Numbered from the stretch's first letter, positions 1-8,199 are shown. The stretch: 64,000 nt of DNA from Maridesulfovibrio frigidus DSM 17176 (GCF_000711735.1 NZ_JONL01000008.1:1-64000); one strand, 5' to 3'. The notes: a model not told the origin generated them from the letters alone. Translations and numbers: made by a program.

Positions 1-1
1 C

Positions 2-397
2 TCATCCTCGATTACAGACGGTCTTGATGGCGCTGCGGATAAAAGCATTGAAGGCATCGGGAAGGCTGTGGTTGAAGGTGGCAAGGCGGCTGGTGGGGCT
101 ATTGATAAGACTGTTGATGAATTTAAGAATAATGAAGAGTTGCAGAAGTATACGGGTATAGCTCTTGGTGCAGGGGGATTACCTATTGCGATGGCTTCTG
201 GTGTTGCTTTAAGCCCCGTAGCTTCAAGTGCGGCTGTCGCTATTGCGAATAGAGTTGCCATGACTCCTGGGGCACAAGATGTTATTGATTTTGCAAAAGG
301 CGCAAACCCTATAAGTGGAGTTGCTCCTAATCCAAAAAATATATCAGAAGCAGCAGGAGCTATTATTTCTGAGTTTGTACAGCGTAATTCAAGATAA
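2..397 (+). CDS. C-terminal end of a large protein; toxin-like hydrophobic module (partial)
   Basis: The reading frame is already open at the left edge and stops at 397, so only the last 131 residues are visible. Residues 1-48 are an acidic and Gly/Ala/Lys-rich lead-in containing DGLDGAADKSIEGI and AIDKTVDEFKNNE. The same lead-in recurs about 919 bp downstream. It is followed by a hydrophobic Gly/Ala/Ser/Val segment of about 35 residues (from YTGIALGAG to IANRVAM) and a short amphipathic tail. I do not recognise the domain. The arrangement of a shared lead-in, a variable C-terminus and a small membrane gene immediately downstream is known from polymorphic toxins (Rhs, CDI and similar). A membrane-acting effector is therefore inferred, not shown. 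A phage or tail-associated protein is the main alternative. Confidence 0.5.
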   Translation, partial: SSSITDGLDGAADKSIEGIGKAVVEGGKAAGGAIDKTVDEFKNNEELQKYTGIALGAGGLPIAMASGVALSPVASSAAVAIANRVAMTPGAQDVIDFAKGANPISGVAPNPKNISEAAGAIISEFVQRNSR

Positions 398-456
398 TAT
401 TTTTCACTTTAAAAACTTTCTTTAAATAACATAGAATTTGAAAAAGGAAGATGGAT

Positions 457-837
457 ATGGGGAAGCGGTGGTACTATTTAGGGCTTAGTCTTATTGTTAT
501 ATATGCATTATCCCCATGGGATAGTGGGGAAGTCTTTTATTATAAGGGAGGAGTTCCTATCACCTTGATAGGACGTTGGTTTGGAGTAGCATTTTTTGCT
601 TTGGTGGGAATATATGCTATTCGAGGTAGACCAAAATCAAATAATGATCATAGAGGTTTATATGAAGATCATATTTGCCCTAAGTGCGAACGAGTTTTCC
701 TCAAAGGTGAAAACCCAGATAAGCATATGTGTCCTGACTGCAAAGTCGAATTAGAACCACTAGAAGGCTTCTATGATCGGCACCCAGAATTGAAAGATGA
801 TGAAGAGAATCCCGAAAAATCAGAAAATATTAAATAG
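457..837 (+). CDS. Small two-helix membrane protein with zinc-ribbon-like tail; immunity candidate
   Basis: This 126-aa protein is placed 59 bp after the end of the upstream frame. The ATG at 457 is preferred over 451 because the AGGA at 445-448 sits 8 nt from 457 and abuts 451. Two hydrophobic segments span about residues 5-20 and 35-55, joined by a loop and ending in GRW then FFALVGIYAI. The tail carries CPKC and CPDC, a likely zinc ribbon, then an acidic stretch ending PEKSENIK. The second small gene (1474-1734) has the same two-helix plan, a matching G-x-P-x-T-x3-R-W pattern before helix 2, and nearly the same last eight residues, but no zinc ribbon. Position and topology fit a membrane immunity protein, which is inference. 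The family is not recognised. Confidence 0.6.
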   Translation: MGKRWYYLGLSLIVIYALSPWDSGEVFYYKGGVPITLIGRWFGVAFFALVGIYAIRGRPKSNNDHRGLYEDHICPKCERVFLKGENPDKHMCPDCKVELEPLEGFYDRHPELKDDEENPEKSENIK

Positions 838-844
838 CATTATT

Positions 845-866
845 AGCCCCGACTTAGGTCGGGGCT
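845..866 (+). terminator. Hairpin terminator-like, cassette 1
   Basis: A 9-bp stem (AGCCCCGAC / GTCGGGGCT) with loop TTAG is followed by ATATTTT. The same hairpin, with loop TTCG, closes the second cassette at 1742-1763, so it belongs to the duplicated unit. Confidence 0.7.
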
Positions 867-896
867 ATATTTTCGTATAACAAAAATTTCTTATAA

Positions 897-1466
897 ATAT
901 ATTCAGGTCTAAGCAATGCCTTTTCCTCGATTGCAGATGGCCTTGATGGGGCGGAAGATAAAAGTATTGAGGGCATCAAAAGGGCAACAGTCGAAGGCGA
1001 AAAGGCGGCTGGTGAGGCTATTGATAAGACTGTTGATGAGTTTAAAACTAATGATAAATTGCGAAATACGACTCTAGGTTTAGTAGCACTTCCTGCGGCA
1101 ATAGGAGCAGTAGGAGTTCTCGGGACTACCGCAACAGGAGTTGCTTTTGGTAGAACTGTTGCTTCTGCGGGCGGGGCTGTGCTTAAGGATGGGAAGGCTG
1201 TTGTTCGCGGGGTTAGTAAAGCGGGTAAAAAAATACTCAAACAGTCAAAGAAGAAATATCTACATAAGAGCATTGAAGCTGACGGTAAGTTAAATACGAC
1301 GAAGGCGGGTGACACCTTTGGTACTCAGAATATATATGACTATGTATCAAGTCTAAATCCTTCTACCTTGCCTGCAACTAGTAAGGGAGGGGCTGCCGCT
1401 GTCGCAACTGTTGAATTAGTTAAGTATGGTCATAAAAAGTATAAAGAAGCTAAGGCGAAAGACTAG
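897..1466 (+). pseudogene. Orphan toxin-like C-terminal module without a start codon
   Basis: The frame opens after a stop at 894 and runs 189 codons to 1466 with no ATG near its beginning. A TTG at 1059 is the first usable-looking start, but it falls inside the conserved lead-in. Residues about 10-54 (SSIADGLDGAEDKSIEGI and on to AIDKTVDEFKTND) match the end of the upstream large protein. A different hydrophobic region follows (GLVALPAAIGAVGVLG and on to AFGRTVASAGG), then a Lys-rich stretch (GKKILKQSKKK) and a tail ending YKEAKAKD. No start plus a lead-in shared with a full-length neighbour is the signature of orphan C-terminal cassettes in polymorphic toxin loci, expressed only after recombination. 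A decayed tandem duplication is the alternative. Confidence 0.55.
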
Positions 1467-1473
1467 GTATAAA

Positions 1474-1734
1474 ATGCAGAATCATAATAAGAAGGTACCG
1501 CTGTTAAGTCGAGTTGTAGGTGTTATCTTAGGGCTAGTGTGTATTTTGATAGCGGGTCCTCAGTTTGGGGAAACAATTCCTTCATTTAGAGGTTTTCCGC
1601 TAACTGAACCAGCCCGATGGGTAATCGTAATTGTAGGTGTAATCATTATCTTATACAATTTATTGTATAAGCGGACATCAAAGATGGAAAAGGTTGAAGA
1701 AGGTCTTCCTGAAAAATCAGAAGATATTAAGTAG
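1474..1734 (+). CDS. Small two-helix membrane protein; second immunity candidate
   Basis: This 86-aa protein has two hydrophobic helices (VVGVILGLVCILIAG and WVIVIVGVIIILYNLLY) separated by a loop ending in GFPLTEPARW. The tail is short and charged, ending PEKSEDIK. It begins 7 bp after the orphan module. The ATG at 1474 gives a compact protein; an in-frame ATG at 1426 would overlap the upstream frame and add a basic extension. The ribosome-binding site is weak in both cases. Its topology and C-terminus match the protein at 457-837, but it lacks the CxxC pairs. That pairing suggests one family whose membrane part has diverged with its partner module. Confidence 0.55.
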   Translation: MQNHNKKVPLLSRVVGVILGLVCILIAGPQFGETIPSFRGFPLTEPARWVIVIVGVIIILYNLLYKRTSKMEKVEEGLPEKSEDIK

Positions 1735-1741
1735 CATTATC

Positions 1742-1763
1742 AGCCCCGACTTCGGTCGGGGCT
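1742..1763 (+). terminator. Hairpin terminator-like, cassette 2
   Basis: Stem AGCCCCGAC / GTCGGGGCT with a TTCG tetraloop, followed by ATATTTTT. It is a near copy of 845-866. Confidence 0.75.
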
Positions 1764-1796
1764 ATATTTTTGCCCTTTTTCACATTTTTTCCTGTG

Positions 1797-1889
1797 CGGA
1801 CCTGAGTCGGCTTATTCGGGTCCGGCTTTCTAAGTATCCTTGTTTTTCAACAGATGAATTTTTTCAATAAATTTAATGTAAACAAGGAT
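1797..1889 (+). promoter_or_regulatory. Two inverted repeats ahead of the virion-like gene
   Basis: A hairpin of about 10 bp (CGGACCTGAG / TTCGGGTCCG, two wobble pairs) occupies roughly 1798-1825. After it, ATCCTTGTTT (1836-1845) is a perfect inverted repeat of AAACAAGGAT (1880-1889). The second arm contains the AAGGA that serves the ATG at 1897, so pairing of the arms in RNA would hide the ribosome-binding site. A regulatory role is inferred. Confidence 0.4.
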
Positions 1890-1896
1890 GTAAGAG

Positions 1897-3651
1897 ATGC
1901 CGAAAGTTTCAGCAGGTGGTTTTGGAAAATTTGCGGGGGAGTCGAATCCGGGTCCGGGGATTGTTCTCGGGGGAACGAATGGACAGAAGAAAGTGAGTCC
2001 TGAGGTGGAATTGCTACTTGGCAATAAGGAGATAGCTCCCGAGCTTTTACAGCGCGCTCGCGACAGGCAGGATGAGGAGCGCGATTTGCGGGTGCTTGAT
2101 GCCTACAACACTTTTGAAATTGGGCTACAGGAAATTTTAAATTCTCCTGAAACGGGAGTCATGCAGCGGATGGAAGGGGCGGCGCAGACTGCTACCAGTG
2201 AGGTTAATGATTATTTCGCGGAAGAAGGCGGAAAATTGTTGGATAAATTACCCGATGAGGAAGCCTGTGAACGGTTCATGGGGATTTTGAATTCACGTAG
2301 AAAAACAGCAATTAACATTGTCGCACAGCATCAGAGTCAGGAATACCAGAGCTGGAAAGATAAGACTGCCCGCGACACGATTGATTCAGTGCTTCGCTCA
2401 GTCAATATGAGTCCTGATCGCGCATCTTTGGAGCATGGCGAAAGATTGCTCGAAGGCGCTGTTATGCGGCTTTACCTCGGAAGTAATCCAGCGGTTCTGG
2501 CTCAGCGCCTTGGCAGTGCAAAGCAGGCCATGTTTGCCGGTGCAATTGAAGCTATCGGCGCGAATGACCCTATTTCTGCTTTGATTGTGGCGGCCAGTTG
2601 GAAGCAGAGATTCTCGGAGGAAGCGTATGCTCAGCTCGTGACAAAGTTGAATCCGTTTGCTTGGAATCAGAGCTTGAAGCAGGAGTTCGCTGCGCTCCGT
2701 ACTCTTGGTGACGAGGAAGTGGAGAAGAATATTAAGGCTATTACTGATACTGCCATGCAGGATGAACTTCGCGAAATGCTTCGTGCGGATAAAGTACAGC
2801 AGGCTGCTATGGCTAAGAAAGCGGAAGACGACAAACTGAACGGATTAAACCGTGCTCTTTTTCAACAATATACTGAGGGGAAATTAAATCCTGAAATTAT
2901 TACCGATTCAGGACTGCCATTACTTTTCCGTCAAGTTTGGCGAAAGATTCTTGAAAGGAGAGATAGAGTTGGTGGAGATGGCCCATTTCTTACGGCAGTA
3001 AATGGAATAACTTCCCGCCAAATTGTAGTTGAGTATCAAATTTATACAATGATTGCCGGCGGCCTTGGGGTCACTGACGCGGCTATGTTGGTTGGTTTAT
3101 TCGGCATGAGAGATGCCCCGCAGGCAAAGCTTATCATGAACAGCCTGCGCGATATTGCGGACGCAGCGAAGCTGGCTGGAAGTGATACGGAAGACCACGG
3201 GGCAGCCGTTCGTGATCTACTTCATAGGGTGCAGTATTATTTACAGAAGGGGGAAGTTTTCAGCATCACTGGAATACGCAACGAGGTTATCGATGATTAT
3301 TTTGATGAAAGTAAGCGAACTTGCGCTGGCGGTACTGAGTGTAGTGGTTCTGATGATGCTGACGGCAATGCAGCTGCTGATATGGCTGATGATGGGAACC
3401 TTGATGTTGATGCTATGGATGATGACGGTAGTGAAGATAGTGATACAGAAAATGCTTCGGAGGTCGGTGAAGAAAATCCAGAGCTTGAAGCTGACGAGGA
3501 AATTGAAGGCGATGTAAGAGGCGACGCTGAAGATAGTGAAAGTGTAGAAAGTGATGGAAGCGAAGAGAGTGAGGATAGCCGTGGAGTAAATTCTCCTGAT
3601 ACTTCTGGTAAGGGCGGACAGCCTTCGGAGGTAGATGGAAATAAAATTTAG
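1897..3651 (+). CDS. Phage virion-like protein with acidic C-terminal tail
   Basis: This 584-aa soluble protein has no signal peptide or membrane helix. The Gly-rich N-terminus (residues 1-30) is followed by a long helical region rich in Glu, Ala, Gln and Leu. Segments such as NDPISALIVAASWKQRFSEE resemble the repeating helical units of internal virion and injection proteins of podovirus-like phages. That resemblance is from memory and is weak. Residues from about 475 to the end are almost all Asp, Glu, Ser and Gly. AAGGA lies 9 nt before the ATG, within an inverted repeat. No portal, capsid or terminase gene is visible nearby, so this is either the edge of a prophage lying to the left or a stranded remnant. 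A non-phage function remains possible. Confidence 0.45.
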   Translation: MPKVSAGGFGKFAGESNPGPGIVLGGTNGQKKVSPEVELLLGNKEIAPELLQRARDRQDEERDLRVLDAYNTFEIGLQEILNSPETGVMQRMEGAAQTATSEVNDYFAEEGGKLLDKLPDEEACERFMGILNSRRKTAINIVAQHQSQEYQSWKDKTARDTIDSVLRSVNMSPDRASLEHGERLLEGAVMRLYLGSNPAVLAQRLGSAKQAMFAGAIEAIGANDPISALIVAASWKQRFSEEAYAQLVTKLNPFAWNQSLKQEFAALRTLGDEEVEKNIKAITDTAMQDELREMLRADKVQQAAMAKKAEDDKLNGLNRALFQQYTEGKLNPEIITDSGLPLLFRQVWRKILERRDRVGGDGPFLTAVNGITSRQIVVEYQIYTMIAGGLGVTDAAMLVGLFGMRDAPQAKLIMNSLRDIADAAKLAGSDTEDHGAAVRDLLHRVQYYLQKGEVFSITGIRNEVIDDYFDESKRTCAGGTECSGSDDADGNAAADMADDGNLDVDAMDDDGSEDSDTENASEVGEENPELEADEEIEGDVRGDAEDSESVESDGSEESEDSRGVNSPDTSGKGGQPSEVDGNKI

Positions 3652-3660
3652 CTAATATAA

Positions 3661-3713
3661 ATAGCGTCTTGTCGTTGTTGCTTAATTCTCCTAACTTTAC
3701 GGCAAGGCGCTAT
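3661..3713 (+). repeat. Inverted repeat after the virion-like gene
   Basis: ATAGCGTCTTG (3661-3671) pairs with CAAGGCGCTAT (3703-3713), 11 bp with one wobble and a 31-nt loop. It could end transcription of the upstream gene, though no T run follows. The rest of 3652-3841 holds nothing else I can name. Confidence 0.4.
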
Positions 3714-3841
3714 TTACTAAATTATTCTGATCTCTTTTCAAAACGGGTTGTACACGGTAATGTTTGTTCAATTCAAATTCGTAGAGCTATTTCTTTTTAT
3801 CTACATCTATCCACGTCTATTCACATTTATCAGGAGTTTTT

Positions 3842-4732
3842 ATGGGGCGCCGTTTATTATTGCCAGCTATCTTTATTCTTCTATTATGCTTTGCCGGATG
3901 CGGCCTTAACAACAATATTTGCAGTGCACCGAATGTTGGCGCGTTGTCTTATTCCACTGTGCAGGTTGCGGATGCTGAGCTTGCTTACCGTGTGGTTGGG
4001 GAAGGCGAACCGCTGCTTTTAATAATGGGTTTCGGTGGAACCATGGATTTATGGGATGTTGATATGGTCCGCGAGCTTGCGAAAAATAATCAGGTTATAA
4101 TGTTTGATAATCCCGGCATGGGCGGGTCTACCGCCGGAACGGACAAGATAACCATAACCAGTATGGCAGGCTATAGCGCGGGACTTTTAAGTGCGCTCGG
4201 CTATGAGAAGGCGCATATTTTCGGCTGGTCTATGGGGAGCCTTATCGCACAGGAGATGGCTTTAAATTATCCAGAAAAGGTAAATAAACTAATATTGATG
4301 GGTACGGCGTGCGATAATGAGCCGGTAGCAAAGATTACGAAAGAACTGCTGGCTATGGATACGGAGGAACTGCTTACTCATTTTTTCCCGAAAGCTTGGC
4401 TGGATAAGCATCCTGATGCTTTGTCCAAGTTGCCCCATCCGAAAAATTCTCCGAACGTAGAAGTTATCAAAGCGCAAGGAGAGGCCATGATCAATTGGCC
4501 CGGTACATGCGACCGCCTTGAAGTATTGCAAAATGATACATTGATTATTTCAGGGATGCAGGATGATATTTTGGATGAAACACTCAGCCTTGAGCTTGTT
4601 CAAAAAGTTCAAGGTGCATGGCTGGTCCGTTTCAAAAACGCGGCCCACTGGCTGATGTATCAAGCCCCTGTGTCCCTCGCGCGGACCATTACCACGTTCC
4701 TAGCTGTGCGCGAAGATATGCTTGCGCGCTAG
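3842..4732 (+). CDS. Alpha/beta hydrolase, predicted lipoprotein
   Basis: A serine hydrolase of the alpha/beta fold, probably anchored on the outer face of a membrane. The N-terminus is a signal sequence (MGRRLLLPAIFILLL) with a lipobox ending FAGC, so Cys20 would be lipidated. The oxyanion strand reads LLLIMGFGGTMDLW. The nucleophile elbow is GWSMG with Ser130. The acid is probably the Asp in SGMQDD and the base the His in NAAHWLMY, giving a complete triad. AGGAG lies 5 nt before the ATG. The gene stands alone and is convergent with the next one, separated by 26 bp. The sequence is closest to general alpha/beta hydrolase esterases. The substrate cannot be read from it. Confidence 0.8.
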   Translation: MGRRLLLPAIFILLLCFAGCGLNNNICSAPNVGALSYSTVQVADAELAYRVVGEGEPLLLIMGFGGTMDLWDVDMVRELAKNNQVIMFDNPGMGGSTAGTDKITITSMAGYSAGLLSALGYEKAHIFGWSMGSLIAQEMALNYPEKVNKLILMGTACDNEPVAKITKELLAMDTEELLTHFFPKAWLDKHPDALSKLPHPKNSPNVEVIKAQGEAMINWPGTCDRLEVLQNDTLIISGMQDDILDETLSLELVQKVQGAWLVRFKNAAHWLMYQAPVSLARTITTFLAVREDMLAR

Positions 4733-4758
4733 CTGGGAGACCTGTTTATCAAATAAAT

Positions 4759-6429
4759 TTACCAAATATTTTTAACAGTTTTTGCTTCATCGGTGTAGAA
4801 ACGGTTGAAATCTTCAAACGCAGTTAGAGCCGCGGCTGCGCCTTGACCTGTCGCGGTGATAATCTGCCTTACTCCCCCTGTTACGTCGCCGGCTGCGTAG
4901 ACTCTTTCAACGTTGGTTCTTTGTGTGATGTCGACTTTGATGAATCCGTCATCGTGCAATTCTACTCCGAGTTTTTCAGCAAGATCGGTGTTTGGAGTTT
5001 GCCCTATGGCAACGAAAAGCGCGTCAGCTTCTACGTCGGATTCAGTGTTTTCTTTGGTGTTTTTAATCCGTGCCGCTACGACTTGATCATCGCCCAAAAC
5101 TTCAGTGACAATAGAATTCCAGATGATTTTGATTCCTTCGCGTTTAACGGAATCTTGCAGGACCTGTTCGGCCCTGAATGTGGCGCCGCGATGGACTATA
5201 GTAGTGTCGACCCCAAGGTGCTTGAGGTGGAGAGCATCGGTCAAGGCTGTGTTTCCCCCTCCGATAACGAGAACTTTTCCTCCTCGATAGAAATTACCAT
5301 CGCAGGTGGCGCAGTAGCTGACGCCGTGTCCGTAAAATTTATCTTCACCGGTAACACCAAGCATGCGGACTTTAACACCCGTTGCGAGCAACACGCCTTT
5401 TGCTAGGTATGTGTTTTCGTCCGTTACAATTTTAATGCGCTCGCCATATGTTATGCTCTGAACTTCTGCGAACTGTTTTATTTCGGTGTATTCGCGTGCA
5501 TGAGAGCTAAGAATTTCAACCAACTCAAAACCGTTAATGCCGGGGAAGCCGGGATAGTTTTCGACTTTAGGAGTCAAGGCTATTTGTCCGCCAACGCCCT
5601 GTTTGTCTAGAACTACACAACTCAGGCCGCTCCGTTTTGCGTAAATACCCGCACTCATTCCGGCAGGTCCAGCCCCGATAATTACGAGATCCATTAGAGT
5701 TTTATCTTTTTCTTCATCGCTTTTTCCGTTCTTTGCACTTTGCTCTTCAAGAATATCATCCAGTGGTTTAAGGAAAAGCAGTTGCATCATGAACTTGTTT
5801 TCGGCTTCCATGCCGATGAAGGACACTTCATTATTGAAATTAGTATGAGGGACAGAGCCTACGTTGTACTCTTCTGCAAGTGCTGAATTTTCCGTTGTGG
5901 AAATACACCATGCAGAAATTTTATCAGGATTGGCTACCGCAGCTTTAAATGCATTGATTGCCTGCCCTGGACAGTATGGGCAGCTAGGACTGGAAAAGAC
6001 TTTGATCTGTCTGTCAGAATCAAGTTTGCTTAAAATTTCTTTTGTAGTGTCCGCAATGTTGTCTGCTCCCTTTGAAGCCAGATTAAGCGATTCTACAAGG
6101 GCTCTGCCTTCTTCGCCTGCCGGTGCTCCCAGAAAGCGGATATCGTATAAGTCCGGTGAGATCAGTACAGTGGGGGTGGAGTCCACTCCGCGTTTTCGAG
6201 CCATATCGGTATCAAGAGAATATTCAAAAAGTTCGATTTTATCAGTGAGTATGTCAAGGGCACGGCAAAGATTCAGCGTAAATTCATTGTACTCGTCATG
6301 AGGTCCTTTTTGAGTGAAAACTTCAATAGTGACAACCTTGTCGAACTCTGAAAAGAGTTTTCCAAGGTATTTACGGCTCTCGTCAGGAATAAAATTGCTG
6401 TATTTTTCTTCTGCTGTAAGTGCGCTCAT
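4759..6429 (-). CDS. Thioredoxin reductase fused to an AhpF-like N-terminal domain
   Basis: This 556-aa flavoprotein disulfide reductase has an N-terminal half with two thioredoxin folds. The first (about residues 30-115) lacks a CxxC. The second (about 140-215) has SCPYC, with Cys150 and Cys153. The C-terminal half is thioredoxin reductase: FAD motif GAGPAGMSAG at 252-261, redox pair CATC (Cys373/Cys376), NAD(P)H motif GGGNTA at 390-395, and AAGDV near the end. This is the AhpF layout, where electrons pass from FAD through the second fold to a partner. No ahpC gene is adjacent. The usual HRRxxxR of NADPH-specific enzymes reads HRGATFR, so cofactor preference is uncertain. AGGAG precedes the ATG. 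Confidence 0.85.
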   Translation of the reverse strand: MSALTAEEKYSNFIPDESRKYLGKLFSEFDKVVTIEVFTQKGPHDEYNEFTLNLCRALDILTDKIELFEYSLDTDMARKRGVDSTPTVLISPDLYDIRFLGAPAGEEGRALVESLNLASKGADNIADTTKEILSKLDSDRQIKVFSSPSCPYCPGQAINAFKAAVANPDKISAWCISTTENSALAEEYNVGSVPHTNFNNEVSFIGMEAENKFMMQLLFLKPLDDILEEQSAKNGKSDEEKDKTLMDLVIIGAGPAGMSAGIYAKRSGLSCVVLDKQGVGGQIALTPKVENYPGFPGINGFELVEILSSHAREYTEIKQFAEVQSITYGERIKIVTDENTYLAKGVLLATGVKVRMLGVTGEDKFYGHGVSYCATCDGNFYRGGKVLVIGGGNTALTDALHLKHLGVDTTIVHRGATFRAEQVLQDSVKREGIKIIWNSIVTEVLGDDQVVAARIKNTKENTESDVEADALFVAIGQTPNTDLAEKLGVELHDDGFIKVDITQRTNVERVYAAGDVTGGVRQIITATGQGAAAALTAFEDFNRFYTDEAKTVKNIW

Positions 6430-6570
6430 GATAATCTCCTATTACTTTTGAAAATATTAACCTATGTGCGGTCTTTGTGAAAGTTTATTCTTTATGGGTT
6501 ACCAAGAGGATTGTTAACAGGAATTATTACTAAATAGAATCAAAAAGAATAGATTGTAACAGATCAAGTT

Positions 6571-7602
6571 CTAAGAATGTAATTCGAATTGTCGTCCTTT
6601 GCTGAAGCGAACTATTTCTGGTGTGATGTTTACGCAAGAGTATAGATTCTTCAGAACCCCTTTATGGCCCCAGAACTCGCCCGAATATTTAGAAGGAACC
6701 GTCACTCTTGTAATCTTAGAGTCTATTAGCGGCAGCCTTGAACGTATAAAAAGGTATAGGGCTTTGGATCGGATTAGCTGTCCAAGAGCAGGGTGAACGG
6801 GGCCTGCAACAATATTTTCTTCAAATCCTTCTTCGGAGGCAACGCCAAGTCTGATGACTTGGATTTTATGGTTCCAAAATCTCAGGAGCGCAAAAGATAA
6901 CTCTTCTTCGGTTCTGGATAATGACCATGGATGATATTTTCCTGCGTTAAATAATTTTTCAAGAGCTGTCCCTTTAACTGTGAGGCAGGGGTAGACCCGG
7001 ACTGCGTCAGGCCTAAGCTCGATGGTTTCGCTTACATCGCGCAGAAAGTTTCCCCTTGTGGAACCCGGTAGTCCTGGTAAAAGCTGTATGCCTAAGGAAA
7101 GGCCTGCGCGCTTAACTGTTTCACAGGCCATGCGAGCTGTTTCAGGGGAATAGTTGCGGGCCGATCTTTTTAAGGTCCGCGCTGAAAAGCTCTGAATGCC
7201 AAGCTCAACCATGTCCAACCCTGAATCCTTGAGCATCATTAAATGATCATAGGATATGCAGTCTGGTCTGGTGGAGCATCGTACCTTTGTGATGAGTCCT
7301 TCGTCTTTGAATTGTTGCGCTAGGCTCACGAAACGGACCTGCCATTCCATGGGAAGTGCTGTAAAAGTTCCTCCGAAAAACGCAACTTCGAGGGGCTGAC
7401 GGTTTGAATCAGCAAAAAAAGCGGGAATATCATCTTTAAAATTCTGATATATTTGGTTTAAGGCTTTAGCAGTGCTTCCTGTCTGTTTCTCCTGTGAGCA
7501 ATATACGCAGCGCGAAGGGCAACCCATAAATGGCATAAATATAGGCCAGATGCGGGTTTTCGGCCTGCTTGGCTCAGGATGTTTGAAGATGAGGGAGCTC
7601 AT
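6571..7602 (-). CDS. Radical SAM protein, Elp3-like without acetyltransferase domain
   Basis: This 343-aa protein carries the radical SAM signature CPSRCVYC (Cys28, Cys32, Cys35), which binds a [4Fe-4S] cluster. The strand motif FFGGTFTALP is typical of the Elp3/MiaB-like SAM superfamily, as are ELGIQSF and QLLPGLPGST. The C-terminal GNAT domain of true Elp3 is missing; about 110 residues of unassigned sequence end the protein. AAGGAA lies upstream of the ATG. The gene is single, with an AT-rich region of about 180 bp between it and the divergent HIT gene. RNA modification is a reasonable guess from the family, but the substrate is unknown. Confidence 0.75.
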   Translation of the reverse strand: MSSLIFKHPEPSRPKTRIWPIFMPFMGCPSRCVYCSQEKQTGSTAKALNQIYQNFKDDIPAFFADSNRQPLEVAFFGGTFTALPMEWQVRFVSLAQQFKDEGLITKVRCSTRPDCISYDHLMMLKDSGLDMVELGIQSFSARTLKRSARNYSPETARMACETVKRAGLSLGIQLLPGLPGSTRGNFLRDVSETIELRPDAVRVYPCLTVKGTALEKLFNAGKYHPWSLSRTEEELSFALLRFWNHKIQVIRLGVASEEGFEENIVAGPVHPALGQLIRSKALYLFIRSRLPLIDSKITRVTVPSKYSGEFWGHKGVLKNLYSCVNITPEIVRFSKGRQFELHS

Positions 7603-7779
7603 ATTTAAAGGGATTCCTTGTAATTAAAATCATCAACCACGGGTTTATTTAATAAATTAGCTTGATTAAAAAAAAATGGTTAGGTAAATATTTAGTAAAA
7701 CTATCACAAAAGGCTGTTTGAATCACATTTAAGTTTATTTACCGCAACACGCAACATAAGTATTTGAACCCTATTTATT

Positions 7780-8199
7780 ATGAACAATAAAGATTGTATT
7801 TTTTGTAAAATTGTAGCGGGAGAAATTCCGTGTTTCAAGATTTACGAAACAGAAAATGTACTCAGTTTTTTAGATATCGGTCCCGTGAATAAGGGGCATG
7901 CGCTAATTATACCTAAATCTCATTATGAGAATATATGGGATATGCCGGCGGATTTAGGCAAGGACATTATTACGGCTGCACAGTTGGCAGGAGATGCAAT
8001 TGTCAAAGCAACTGGAGCAGATGGAATGAATCTGCTTATGAACAATAACAGTGCCGCAGGCCAGCTTGTATTTCATGCCCATTTTCATCTGATTCCCCGT
8101 TTTACGGGTGATGGATTGAAACATTGGGGCCAGATGGAGTACGATGATATGGATGAAGCTCTTGCACTTGCTCAAAAGATAGAAAGAATGATAACGTGA
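7780..8199 (+). CDS. HIT family nucleotide hydrolase (HinT-like)
   Basis: This 139-aa histidine-triad protein has the active-site motif HAHFHLIPR with His99, His101 and His103. An N-terminal Cys6-x2-Cys9 would bind zinc as in many bacterial HinT-type proteins. GHALIIPKSHYENIWD is the family's second conserved block. Such enzymes hydrolyse nucleoside phosphoramidates and related AMP conjugates in the cytoplasm. The gene is monocistronic or first in a short unit with the IHF-like gene 128 bp downstream. Confidence 0.88.
   Translation: MNNKDCIFCKIVAGEIPCFKIYETENVLSFLDIGPVNKGHALIIPKSHYENIWDMPADLGKDIITAAQLAGDAIVKATGADGMNLLMNNNSAAGQLVFHAHFHLIPRFTGDGLKHWGQMEYDDMDEALALAQKIERMIT

Larger units (their letters stand above)
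2..1763 (+). repeat. Tandem duplicated module (about 0.9 kb unit)
   Basis: Two diverged copies of one unit lie head to tail. The lead-in coding DNA at 5-150 matches 924-1067 (offset 919). The last codons of the two downstream genes (encoding PEKSENIK and PEKSEDIK) and the hairpin after them match at 815-870 and 1712-1767 (offset about 897). The middle of each unit, covering the hydrophobic domain and the partner's membrane part, has diverged strongly. Conserved ends around a variable core are what cassette exchange by homologous recombination would leave. Confidence 0.75.

Noticed and set aside
854-1315. Minus-strand open frame of 153 codons across the second cassette
   Set aside because: It is the mirror of the repeat-rich coding strand. 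It lacks a ribosome-binding site and family features, while the plus-strand frame matches the upstream module.
3155-3517. Plus-strand frame of 120 codons inside the virion-like gene
   Set aside because: It is an alternate reading of the GATGATG-rich acidic tract, giving an implausible Met/Leu-rich peptide.
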